A DNA stretch of 64,000 bases, taken from Agarophyton chilense (Eukaryota > Rhodophyta > Florideophyceae > Gracilariales > Gracilariaceae). Shown here piece by piece: positions 55,745 through 64,000 of the stretch. Below the pieces are notes generated by a model that did not search any database, was not told where the DNA came from, and saw only the letters and a program-made list of their open reading frames with translations. Every line of letters starts with the position of its first letter. Within the stretch, counting starts at the first letter, position 1. Where the stretch lies: the NCBI GenBank assembly GCA_030374765.1, contig JARGXX010000026.1, forward strand, positions 496,001 to 560,000, written 5' to 3'. The translations under genes and the position numbers were made by a program.

Positions 55745-57298
55745 TCACGTGATGAAGTGACGCTTAAGCAGTCCTTTGGCGAACACGTTTCCACATCGGT
55801 AAGACTTGTTCCATAGGTCGTCTGCGAAAGCCGATTCGGTCATGTTGGAGCTCTGCCTAAAAGATATTACTTCCTTGTGGGCATCCATTACAACGTCATC
55901 CGTGGCGTAAGTTTCCAAGAGGTAATGAACCAACCTGAGGGTATGACCTGAGGAGCTCACGGTCTTGAGCATACAAGAGGTCAGTTGTGCCAGATATCTT
56001 CGAAACCACTCTGTCACGCGCCTGTCCTGTAAGGCAGAATTGGAAAAGGTACAGAGCGGCGCCCTCGTGGAAACCGTTCTGATCGCAGGCCGTTCGGAAC
56101 AAACTGAGAAACCTAAGGACAGCAACGTGATCGGAACCCGAGAAGTTGTCCGTAATGTTTAGTTGCATCCGTTTGGCCAATTTGGCGACTCTGCAAGCCA
56201 CCGCACCAGAATTTTTCGCGGACCTGTCGGCCAGCCGGTAATTCCGGTAGTCTAGAACCTTAAGGAAAAGTTCCTATGTGGTTGCCAGTGTTCTGAGGCC
56301 TCTAATGGCAGCGTTATCTACTTCCGAGTCGGTCGTTTCGGTTCAGGCCGATTCGGAATCGCTCGTGTCCGAATGGTCTCTTCTCTTACTCCTTCTGTGC
56401 TTCTTTCTCTTGCGGTTACTTCTTTTCTTCTTTCCAGCGGAGTAGGGAACTAAAGGATCGATCTCTCTATCTAATCTGATGGAGCCCTGAGGACGCTGTA
56501 CCTCATATAATCCGTCGGGTGGGGCCAGTGGTCACTCTTCTAGACGCGGAGATTCTCTTCTGCTCGTAGATTGTCCCACCGTGGGCTTTTTCTGATGGTA
56601 TTTCCGGCGAGGGGAGGATAATTACGCCGCTTTTGGGGGTGTAATAGGGGGTTTCCATATGGAGACCAGATGGTTATTTTGTTGTGGGGTGGTGCTAGGG
56701 ACCAAATTGACTGCCTGGCGGGTGACGGCTCCTTGAAAGGCTTGTAGGGGGGAGTCTATGAACAAGTCAGACTCCAATACCTTAGGGACCATTCGGGCGT
56801 TGAGGTAATCCTCATGGTCAGCGATCGCCGTAGCGAGTCGCACGTCCATGATGGAATCCACGTGGGTTGAGCAGAGCTCACGGAGACGGGGCCAGAGAAG
56901 GTAGGCAAGACCTGCGGGCAAGTTATCTCGAATTCTTTCGGTCTGGGGGTTTCTCCTTGAGGTGCTCCTGGCCTAGGGGTGGCCCTGGTGAGGCGTTTTC
57001 ATAAACGTGCTGCCACCGTGGGTTCTCGGCGAATCCGTTTAGGGTTATCCAATGGGGTCAGTACTTCTTGCGTCTGGCTTCTTGTGCTCCTGCGGTCGCT
57101 AGCGGAATCAATTTGAGGGTCAGGCGACATCGCCAGCGTTGTAGTCTCTTTTCGTCTTGCCGTAGGATTCCTATGTTCGGGTCGGTTGAGTGTGATTCCT
57201 GCATCTGTAATGGCGGTTGCTTCTGTACTTCTGGTCCGTTGGGGAATCAAACCAAAGATTAGAATCCGGATAATTCTTCGTTCCAGTGGTCCGTTCAA
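55745..57298 (-). pseudogene. Gypsy gag, right arm (inverted copy)
   Basis: Mirror of the left-arm gag: 'TLNRPEHRNPTARRKETTT' at 57220-57150, and the capsid-like part from 56201 to 55745 ('NITDNFSGSDHVAVLRFL'). One extra G near 55930 shifts the frame at 'YPQV'. It shares stop codons with the other arm in the near-identical tract, so the duplication or a later conversion happened after the gene had already decayed. Confidence 0.8.
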
Positions 57299-57332
57299 TT
57301 ATTCCAAATGTTTTTAAGTCGGGACACCAAAG

Positions 57333-57654
57333 TGTAGTGCAATGAAGGGTTAAGTCACCGTACCGGTCTCGATCGGTGGTAGCGTGGTAAAGCGGGTTCT
57401 AAGGTTCGAATCCTTGACGGCGGCCCTCCCAGAGTACTTGGTGCAATGGGCTGGAATTACTGCGTAGTCCTACAGGTTGGAGCCACGGAAACGATGGCTT
57501 GAAGACCAAAGGGTGGAACTAATATACCAAAAGGGGTTATTTAGTATCCTAACGGTGCCTACCGTACTCTAAGGGAGAAGCGTTACTCGAGCCAAGTAAA
57601 TAGTACTGGTGAGGCGCTGAGATCTTCCTGGCACTGTAGTGTTAATCTATTACA
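57333..57654 (-). repeat. LTR in the right arm
   Basis: Inverse copy of 53399-53717, ending in ACTACA and followed (minus strand) by TGGTGTCCCGACTTAAAA. The tRNA-like piece with B box GGTTCGAATCC is at 57375-57423 on the plus strand. Confidence 0.65.
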
Positions 57655-57780
57655 CTAATTAAATTAAAATAATAATCTACATGAGTCCACCTGAGGTCAA
57701 CCTGTACACGTGTCACCTGCAAGATCCTTCAGGGCCCGGCGGCTTTCTGGGCTCAACCGTTGTTTTCGCTTCTTCACACT

Positions 57781-58826
57781 TCTTATAAAACCACTGTATG
57801 GTTTAGCAGATGCCTGTGATTGTTGGAATTTGACCATTATGTCACATCTACGAGAAGAACTGGAAATGACCGCAATGAAAGGTGACATTTCCTGTTTTTT
57901 CAATACATTTGAAGGTAATCTGTTTGGAATCATTAAACCATATGTTGACGACTCAGATATTACTGGTGAAGATGAATTTATGTAGTTCACAAACAAAACT
58001 CTAGAACGTTTCAAAGCACGAGACAGAGTTGTGGGATCTTTCAAGTTCGGTGGAACTCAAGTTACGCCCAACCGAAAACAGTGCGAAATTCATCAAAAAT
58101 ATGTCAAGAATAGAATGATGCCATTGGAAAACAACAATGACTATAGAGAGTTCAGATCCAAAAGAGCTCAAATTGTCTGGCTTGTAAACACAATTTCATA
58201 CGTTTCTTTCTTCGTGAACAAAACTGCTGAAGTCACAGAAAAAACGTTTACGAAATCCATTGGACGAAAAATGAATCAGTTCATTAAGTAGATTCAAGAA
58301 CAAACAAATACTTCGAAGTTGGTGAAGCTAGATCCAAACTCTCTCTGTATACGAGCATACATTGATTCTTCATTTGGGAATAATGAAGACGGTACTTCCC
58401 AACTTTGTTTCCTCATTCTATTGGCTGATCGTTCCAATCGTTGTAACATTATTCATTACAAGAGTAATAAGATCCGTCGGGTTGTGAGGTCTGTATTAGG
58501 AGGTAAAGTTTATGTTTTTGCAGATGCTTTTGATTTTTTTTGCATACACCCTTAAATTTGACTTGGAAACTTTACTCGACCAAGATGTTCCAATTAAAAT
58601 GTTCACAGGTTCCAAGACCCTTTTTGATGTCATCACAAAAGCTTCATCTACAGCTGAAAGACGACTATTAATCGATATGTCGGCAGCCCGTGAAACTTAT
58701 GAAAAGAATGAAATATCTGACATTGAATTCGTGAAATATGAAAACAATCCTGCTGAAATTTTAACGAAGCAAACAATGAACAAAGCATACAGAAATGTTT
58801 ACGAGAACAACCAGTGTGATCACTAA
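57781..58826 (+). pseudogene. Copia-like RT/RNase H remnant (C2)
   Basis: Plus-strand frames give 'IKPLYGLADACDCWN', 'GIIKPYVDDSDITGEDEF' with an intact V-D-D box (57935-57970), a stop, 'RFKARDRVVGSFKFGGTQV', 'YIDSSFGNNEDGTSQLCFL' and 'SNKIRRVVRSVLGGKVYVFADA' of RNase H, then 'IKMFTGSKTLFDVITKASST' and 'NPAEILTKQTMNKA'. The family is a copia lineage distinct from C1. Its 5' side is cut by the palindrome, whose flank may also derive from it. Confidence 0.82.
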
Positions 58827-58893
58827 ATTGAACAATGGATAATGCGTCAATATGCTTGAACAATTGTTTCGCTTAATAGAAAAGTACGAATGT

Positions 58894-59900
58894 TGAAGAC
58901 GTCTCGCGAGAAGGGAATGTAGAATTACAACACACAATCTATTGTAGGTAGCTGCGTAGGTTGCGCTATAATTCCAAGTAGCGAACGTTAGATAGACACG
59001 AAATTGAATCTTTACTTTGAATTAGTACTCTAATCTAGGAGACGTTGAATTAGAATGACGCTGCTTACTTGGCGCGGCAGAGACCCACACTAACCTCCCA
59101 GCCACAATCAAAAGCTCGAAACAGGAGAACTAATTCTCTTTTCCGACATCATTTTTCGACTGAACAACTCCCAACCTCCTCTACTACAACAAATTGATCA
59201 ATTTCACCGTCCTTCTCGTTCGTTGTGCTCTCGCGCCGCCTTTCTATGCCGTTTACATCGATTTCGCCACCCTGCCGCATTTCTACGCCATTTACATCCA
59301 TTCCGCCGCACTGCCGCGTTCTACACTGCTTACAACGAATCGTCGTTTGCACAACAGTTACAACCACAGACAGCTCAATCAAGTTTTCCTTATGAAGAGC
59401 AGTCGTACGCAGAGCGGGAGGGCTGTTGGTCTGGTGTCTAGTATGCACTCGCAACGCGCTGTGGAACCGAGGAAGGTGGAACGGACGCAAGGTGTCCCCT
59501 CTTGCTCCTCTGTCCCCAGTGTCTCGGGGTGGAGCAAGAGTGAGGTTTAGTATGCAGCGCCGGCGGCATTGTGCCAGGTGGCAATCGTGTATTGTATACC
59601 CCCCGCCTTGGTGCGATACAATAAAACTTGATTTTTTGGAGTGCGGCCAAATGCTCAAGAACTTCCATTTTGACACTAAGGGCGATATTTTTGGCGCATC
59701 TTCCTCGCGGGCCAGTTATTTCAAAAAAATCTCCCCTGTGTGCCTTCAGCCTTTTGCGAGTACCCCTCTATTATCTTTTGAGAACCGCGCACGCGCCAAA
59801 GCGCCATATTTGCGACGTCACTGCTTCCATCGAAAAGTGTGAAACCTTGACGCGAATCTCGACGTGTCACCTCCCTCCGGACAGCGTGGACGACTTCTGC
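58894..59900. other. Possible LTR start and upstream region of the H3-tail gene
   Basis: TGTTGAAGACGTC at 58893 follows a purine-rich stretch (aatagaaaagtacgaa), a candidate 3' LTR start of C2. The remainder contains overlapping short frames on both strands without motifs. No TATA box is evident before 59917. Confidence 0.35.
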
Positions 59901-59916
59901 TCAGGTGAATCCATCG

Positions 59917-61266
59917 ATGGCTCGCACTAAACAGACGGCTCGCAAATCTGTTGGTGGAAAACCCCCACGGCGCCAGCTTGTAGGCAAAGCGGCAATTATC
60001 ACAAGCGAGACACATCTTGACCAATACATCAACAAGAATATTTTCAAGCTTCTCTGTTCCAAACCGCAGCGCGGCGTGAGAAAAATCTATGCAACCACAT
60101 TCGAGGGCAGCAATAAGCTCGTGCGATTTAGCGAAAACGAAGCCATTATTTTGCTCGGGAGCAGGATAACTCATTGTATCCGGCAGTTTCGTGGCACGCA
60201 GTTGGCAGGGTTGATACAGTTCCGATTAAGTCTTACAGAGGCTTTGGATGACGACGACGATCCCGATACCAGTATTGAGTATAACGATTGGATGATCGAG
60301 GAGGTATGGTTGTCAAGAGGAGGTCGTGGTAGAATTAAGGACCAATCTTTTGCTCTAGAGCATGGCACTAACGTAGTGTGGCGCATCGATATGCATACTT
60401 TTCGAATCGCGTACAGTCAGGGAGTTGGCGGTATGGCGTCGTGGAGTAGGGTGACGTATGATGGCGAAGGAGCAGAATGAACCTTTCATTGGGGAGGTAA
60501 GGACCGGTATGAAGCTATCGAGAGCATTCTGGCTACTTGCAGCGCAAAACCAGGTCAAAGGCTCACTGTGCTCTAACCCTAAGCGCGGATTCCATCGTCG
60601 GGCGTCCACAATTTCCATCTCCGTCACACATCCGTGCAGTTTCGCGACGAGACACTTTTGTGCCTTGAAGTTTCTTTAAGTAACGCATTAGATCTCACAA
60701 TTGGGTCCGAGAAGGCTTCTGAGTGTTGGGCGTAACTCGTCAATCGCGTTAGGAAGAACGCAGACGATAATGAGATGTACTTGAATGCCGTTGCAGGTCT
60801 TGGGTTTGGTGATATTCTGGAGCTTAAATATTGGAACCGAAAGACCCAAAGGGAGGTCCGAGGAAAGTTTCGGGACCTCAAGGATATGCAGAGGTTTATT
60901 CGGGAAAAGAGCCGTGTTATAAGCCACGATTACCTTCGCGATGCGACTGGACACCGAGAAGAAAACTTCGATTTGGATAACTTTCGCGATAGCGGAATGG
61001 TCTTCCCTGCCAGACTTCAGGAGATTGACGGATACCTGCATGCGATTTGCATAGATGGGGAGCGCAACATGATTATTGATCCAGTGGAGAAGTATCACAT
61101 GGATGTCACGCAGGTTGCTCTCGAGTCCTGTGTTGGATCAGACCGTTCTTTTAGTCACATTGCGGACTGTCGCATAGTGTGCTTGCTCTCAGGGAGGAAG
61201 GATGGGAAACGCGCTCGCTGCGGGAAGAAACGTCGTCACCAAGAAGGTTCTTCAAACAGGGTTTGA
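59917..61266 (+). pseudogene. Histone H3-tail fusion protein with papain-like protease-like C-terminus
   Basis: One frame of 450 codons with four stops (60478, 60574, 60580 and 60733) and no frameshift. After Met the first ten residues, ARTKQTARKS, are identical with the histone H3 tail, and 20 of the first 25 match (T11V, A15P, K18R, A21V, T22G), keeping R2, K4, R8, K9, S10, K14, R17 and K23. Similarity then ends: no histone fold follows. The middle (about 26-185) is unrecognised, with an acidic run 'DDDDDPDTS'. The last third has 'ASECWALV' (Cys270), 'YLHAICID' (His375) and 'MIIDPVEKY' (Asp388), an order and context like papain-fold cysteine peptidases. The end is basic (GKRARCGKKRRH), possibly nuclear. 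The tail could be a substrate for H3-modifying enzymes. Protease assignment is inference. Confidence 0.7.
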
Positions 61267-61878
61267 AATCTTTGCCATATTAGATCCTAAGCCTTTAGGG
61301 TTCCATGCCCCAAGATGGTGGCCCATAGTAGATATGATACTTTTTCTGAGTATTCCTTGAACAATAGCTTGGTTCAACTTGGTAAATGAATGATTATTGG
61401 CCTTTGTTAAAGCGTCGGCTAAGTTGACACTTCCCGCTATCCAACGCATGGAGGATATGTTTCCAGCTTCGAAGGAGTAACGGAGGCGCGACACGGTAGG
61501 GCGCAATCGGTAGTCTCTGCATTCATGAAGGGTGGTGATCGTTGAGTGCAAACCAAATGAGTCGACGTCAAGGACGAGAGATCCGAAATCCGATGCAAGA
61601 ACTTTCATGCATTCCCTAATTAGTATGGATCTGTCTGCGGATTCTGCCGCCGCAAGAATTTCAGAACCAAATGAACTAAAGGATATGCGTCCTTGCTTTG
61701 CGCTATGCCAGTCGACGATGTGGTAGGAAACCTTCCCACCTTGGGAGAAGGCGATGCCACTGATGTAGCCAGTTTGACCGTAGGATGATTTTCCAGTGCT
61801 GGCGTCAGAGAACGTCACTATGTGGCAAGCGTTCATTTTATCTGATACCATCGCGGATCTCGGATCCATATACTTCAC
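61252..61878 (-). CDS. C3 RNase H domain
   Basis: 208 uninterrupted codons: 'VTFSDASTGKSSYGQTGY' (first Asp), 'HSAKQGRISFSSFGSEILAA' (Glu), 'LVLDVDSFGLHSTITTL' (second Asp), 'RLRPTVSRLRYSFEAG' and 'MRWIAGSVNLADALTK' (last Asp). All RNase H catalytic positions remain. It is the copia-type RNase H known from protist elements. The frame ends at the very base region where the H3-tail frame also ends. Confidence 0.85.
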   Translation of the reverse strand: MKYMDPRSAMVSDKMNACHIVTFSDASTGKSSYGQTGYISGIAFSQGGKVSYHIVDWHSAKQGRISFSSFGSEILAAAESADRSILIRECMKVLASDFGSLVLDVDSFGLHSTITTLHECRDYRLRPTVSRLRYSFEAGNISSMRWIAGSVNLADALTKANNHSFTKLNQAIVQGILRKSIISTMGHHLGAWNPKGLGSNMAKISNPV

Positions 61879-61899
61879 GATCGGACGTAGCTTTAAGAC

Positions 61900-62900
61900 G
61901 AGGTTGAGGATCTAGTTTGCCTGCAGACGCGCATCTCTGGGAGCAGCTGCTGCATGAAGCTGGCAGCATCCGCGGCTTGAGGCAGCACACCATGGCGGAG
62001 ATAGTTGAGTTTTCCAGCAAAAGACTGGTTCTATCAGACTTCTTGTTGGGTGCATAGATCCTCAGACTGCTTCCGCCTATCCCTCAAGATCGGAATGGGG
62101 GCGAGCTTTTCAATAAACTCTGCCTTGGAGATCTCGATCGAGAAGTCTTCATATTTCCGAATCCAAAGGCGGCTGAAGATAATGTCGTTCTTGAAGAGTG
62201 CCCTGCCAACCTTTGAGCGAGCTGAGAGGGCCTAAGAGAATTTGTTCATCTCACTCTTTGGTCCGGCAAGGGTAAGATCGTCCACCAATTTGGCCTAGAG
62301 TAGAGATATACATCCATGGTTGTCAGAAAATATGAACATCTGTGGAACACCAGGGACAGTACGGAATCCGTAGTCGCATAACCATTCCTCGATGCATAGC
62401 TCCCAGAGACGACCGGACTCTACTACGCCATATGCTGGCTTGAGTAGCTTCTATACTTCTTCTACGAACTGTGTCCATCTCTTTGGAGGCTGCATGTATA
62501 TATCTCGTTTAAGGTCGCCTGATTGTAGATACGCTCTAGAGATGTCAATGCTTCCAAGGGTGAGGTCTATTAAAGTTGCGACGGAAAGCAGAAGTCTGAT
62601 GCACGTGAATTGAGCCGTAGAAGAATCAAATCGAATTTTCCCCTTTGGGAATCCCTGTTCCCATGGGGTACCAGTCGGCACTTAAGCTTAAGCTTACCAC
62701 TCTCTCCACCGAACTGCGCCACGAAGAAGTGATGGGAGGAGATGATATTTGCATTACGCGGGAGTCTTTTGATAGAGATCGGCCTGTATGCCTCGGCGGC
62801 ACAGTAGTTTCTCTTCTCTGCTTCGATGGCCTTGTCGGTTATTCATCGCGGGTCGAGCTGTAGCTCCGCTTCTGTGGCTGGTAGATCTCCAATGATCTTC
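61900..62900 (-). pseudogene. C3 reverse transcriptase
   Basis: Minus-strand reading gives 'FDSSTAQFTCIRLLLSVATL', 'LGSIDISRAYLQSGDLKRDI' (first catalytic Asp) and 'YMQPPKRWTQFVEEV' in one frame (62681-62451), then a stop, 'KLLKPAYGVVESGRLWEL', 'AKLVDDLTLAG' (V-D-D box, near 62290-62260) and 'FAGKLNYLRHGVLPQAADAA'. Several stops. The catalytic aspartates persist. Confidence 0.82.
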
Positions 62901-62917
62901 TTGATCTGCTCGAGAAT

Positions 62918-63958
62918 TCATTGCCCCGAAGACATTAGATTTTCGCCTACGGTAAGGAACCTAAGCGAGGTGTCACCAACATCTCTGCAGAGTTGAGGGT
63001 TCCCGACATCTATTGAGGGTGCGTTTACAGCCGTTGCGTCTTCCTTTGACGCGAAGGAGGATGAAAAGAACGGATGTAGAGACCACAAGTTTGGTTTGTC
63101 CGATATGTTTGGGTCGAAAGTCAAAGGGTCTTGTATATTCGGCACAGGGTAGTCTGTGATTTTTTCATCTTGGAGGGGCGGAAGAGAAGAACAATCGGCA
63201 TCATTCTTTTCTTCAGGGACTGGGATCGGTTCTTCTTGGGCGTTAGTGTCCGTTAAGGACAAGTATCCAAGCTCCTGTTTGTCCAGTTCATGTAAAAGGG
63301 ATGAACGCGGGACTAACCTTATGTCCTCGTAAGCGATCTGATGCTTTGGTCCCTGGAGATTTTTGCTCGGAGAGACCGATAATATATGGTCGGGAGTAGT
63401 GACCACGCATGACTTGTACCAGGCACCATGTTTTCCAACTCTCTTAAAGACATATACCGGAGTGGTTGGTGCCAGAAGGTGTTGTGATAAAGGATGCCAT
63501 GGCTTGGTACAAAGTAAGGTGTGTACGGCACGCCTAGAAACTTGATCGTGGTAAAAAGCAAGGAGCTTCTCTGGTAGCATCTGCTTGGGTAACCCAGAGA
63601 GAGAAGGAGTGTAGCCGTGAACAAGCTCGAAGCTGCTGAATTACTTGTTAGCATACAGCACATTCTTCAGGAATGTGGCTTTGGAGAGGATCTCAAAGTC
63701 TGTGACATACACTTGATGAGTTTCACTCAGATGAGGTTCGTCGAGAAGGAGCGTTTGGAAAAATTCGTTATTGAACTCTGGGTCTCCTGATGATTTCGAT
63801 GGAGGCCCAAACACATCAAACAAATGAAAGACAATCATGCGAGCGGTTTCAGTCATATCCCTTGAAGTCATCAAGACAGTCACGGAGAGACCAGTTGATA
63901 CATCCTTCATATACAGAATGGGGAGGTTCCCAAACTTGCGTATGAATAGGAAATCCAC
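62918..63958 (-). pseudogene. C3 integrase and C-terminal linker
   Basis: The core reads 'MDFLFIRKFGNLPILYMKD' (first Asp), 'VFGPPSKSSGDPEFNNEFF' (second Asp) on 63958-63640, then in other frames 'HGYTPSLSGLPKQMLPEKLL' leading into 'FYHDQVSRRAVHTLLCTKPW', 'TPVYVFKRVGKHGAWYKSCV' and 'YEDIRLVPRSS', an SH3-like integrase end domain. A serine- and acid-rich linker without motifs follows to 62918. One or two frameshifts lie near 63600. Confidence 0.75.
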
Positions 63959-64000
63959 TTCACGGTGCTCGTTGAACTCACCCAGTATCCTCTTGAGTGA

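Larger units (their letters stand above)
53278..57780. repeat. 4.5-kb palindrome made of two inverted gypsy 5' halves
   Basis: Left arm 53278-55504 and right arm 55545-57780 are reverse complements, with a 40-bp unpaired centre. Each arm consists, from the outside in, of about 120 bp of flank, a 320-bp LTR, a primer-binding site and a gag frame. Similarity is uneven: a central stretch (about 54380-55120 against 56640-55930) shows almost no differences, whereas LTRs and the innermost 350 bp differ at several percent. Confidence 0.9.
61252..64000 (-). mobile_element. Copia-like retrotransposon pol (C3), partial
   Basis: Minus strand, in order from the window edge: integrase (63958-63640), integrase C-terminus and linker (63580-62918), RT (62900-62000) and RNase H (61878-61252). 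This is copia order. Frames are broken in several places. The 5' part lies beyond the window. The pol end overlaps the last bases of the H3-tail frame, leaving no room for a 3' LTR between them. Confidence 0.85.

Noticed and set aside
57375..57423. Functional tRNA gene in the palindrome LTR
   Set aside because: The anticodon arm is missing and the piece is too short.
53278..57780. Palindrome as a plain assembly duplicate
   Set aside because: The arms differ by many substitutions and small indels in their outer and inner parts, which a duplicated read or contig would not show; long-read proof is still absent.
59917..60480. A normal histone H3 gene
   Set aside because: Similarity stops after residue 25; no histone-fold helices follow and the protein is far longer than H3.
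1..64000. CRISPR arrays, rRNA genes, bacterial operons
   Set aside because: No regularly spaced short repeats of CRISPR type, no rRNA core words and no operon structure were seen on either strand.

Overview
The window reads as nuclear DNA of a multicellular red alga, most likely a florideophyte such as Chondrus. This is inferred from compact genes, a GH16 enzyme of the algal galactan-hydrolase type, and a mass of degenerate LTR retrotransposons. No rRNA, CRISPR array or bacterial operon was seen. Host genes are few and mostly single-exon; about two thirds of the sequence is transposable-element material.

Layout. 1-3.0 kb: decayed Ty3/gypsy pol. 3.0-10.3 kb: mostly noncoding, with one unrecognised minus-strand gene fragment (5.9-6.5 kb) and an integrase fragment (8.1-8.6 kb). 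10.3-13.3 kb: two host genes with TATA boxes, a GH16 hydrolase and a secreted cysteine-repeat protein. 14.1-18.0 kb: a PIF/Harbinger DNA transposon with both of its genes and recognisable terminal inverted repeats. 18.3-22.2 kb: a GC-rich island with three genes, a bZIP factor carrying an LPLGEA tandem repeat, a possible hemerythrin-like protein, and a two-exon secreted protein resembling a lytic polysaccharide monooxygenase (LPMO). 22.3-24.9 kb: AT-rich, no gene seen. 25-26.6 kb: LTR-like sequence with tRNA-like repeats, then a mariner remnant.

26.7-48.8 kb holds two nested chromodomain gypsy retrotransposons. The inner element B (30598-41368, coding on the minus strand) sits in the pol frame of the outer element A (plus strand). 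It is bounded by TG...CA LTRs and a perfect 5-bp target duplication. Both elements carry an extra open frame antisense to pol, between pol and the 3' LTR, and the two antisense proteins share motifs.

48.8-52.5 kb: degenerate Ty1/copia element. 53.28-57.78 kb: a 4.5-kb near-perfect palindrome whose arms are [flank][LTR][gag], with a 40-bp spacer. 57.8-58.8 kb: copia RT/RNase H remnant. 59.9-61.27 kb: a 450-codon frame whose protein begins with a near-copy of the histone H3 tail and ends in a papain-like protease-like region; it has four stop codons and no frameshift. 61.25-64.0 kb: a third copia-like pol on the minus strand, running off the window and overlapping the last bases of the H3-tail frame.

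The best leads are the H3-tail fusion gene, the conserved antisense ORFs of the two gypsy elements, the palindrome, and the LPMO-like gene whose intron falls directly after the copper-ligand histidine codon.
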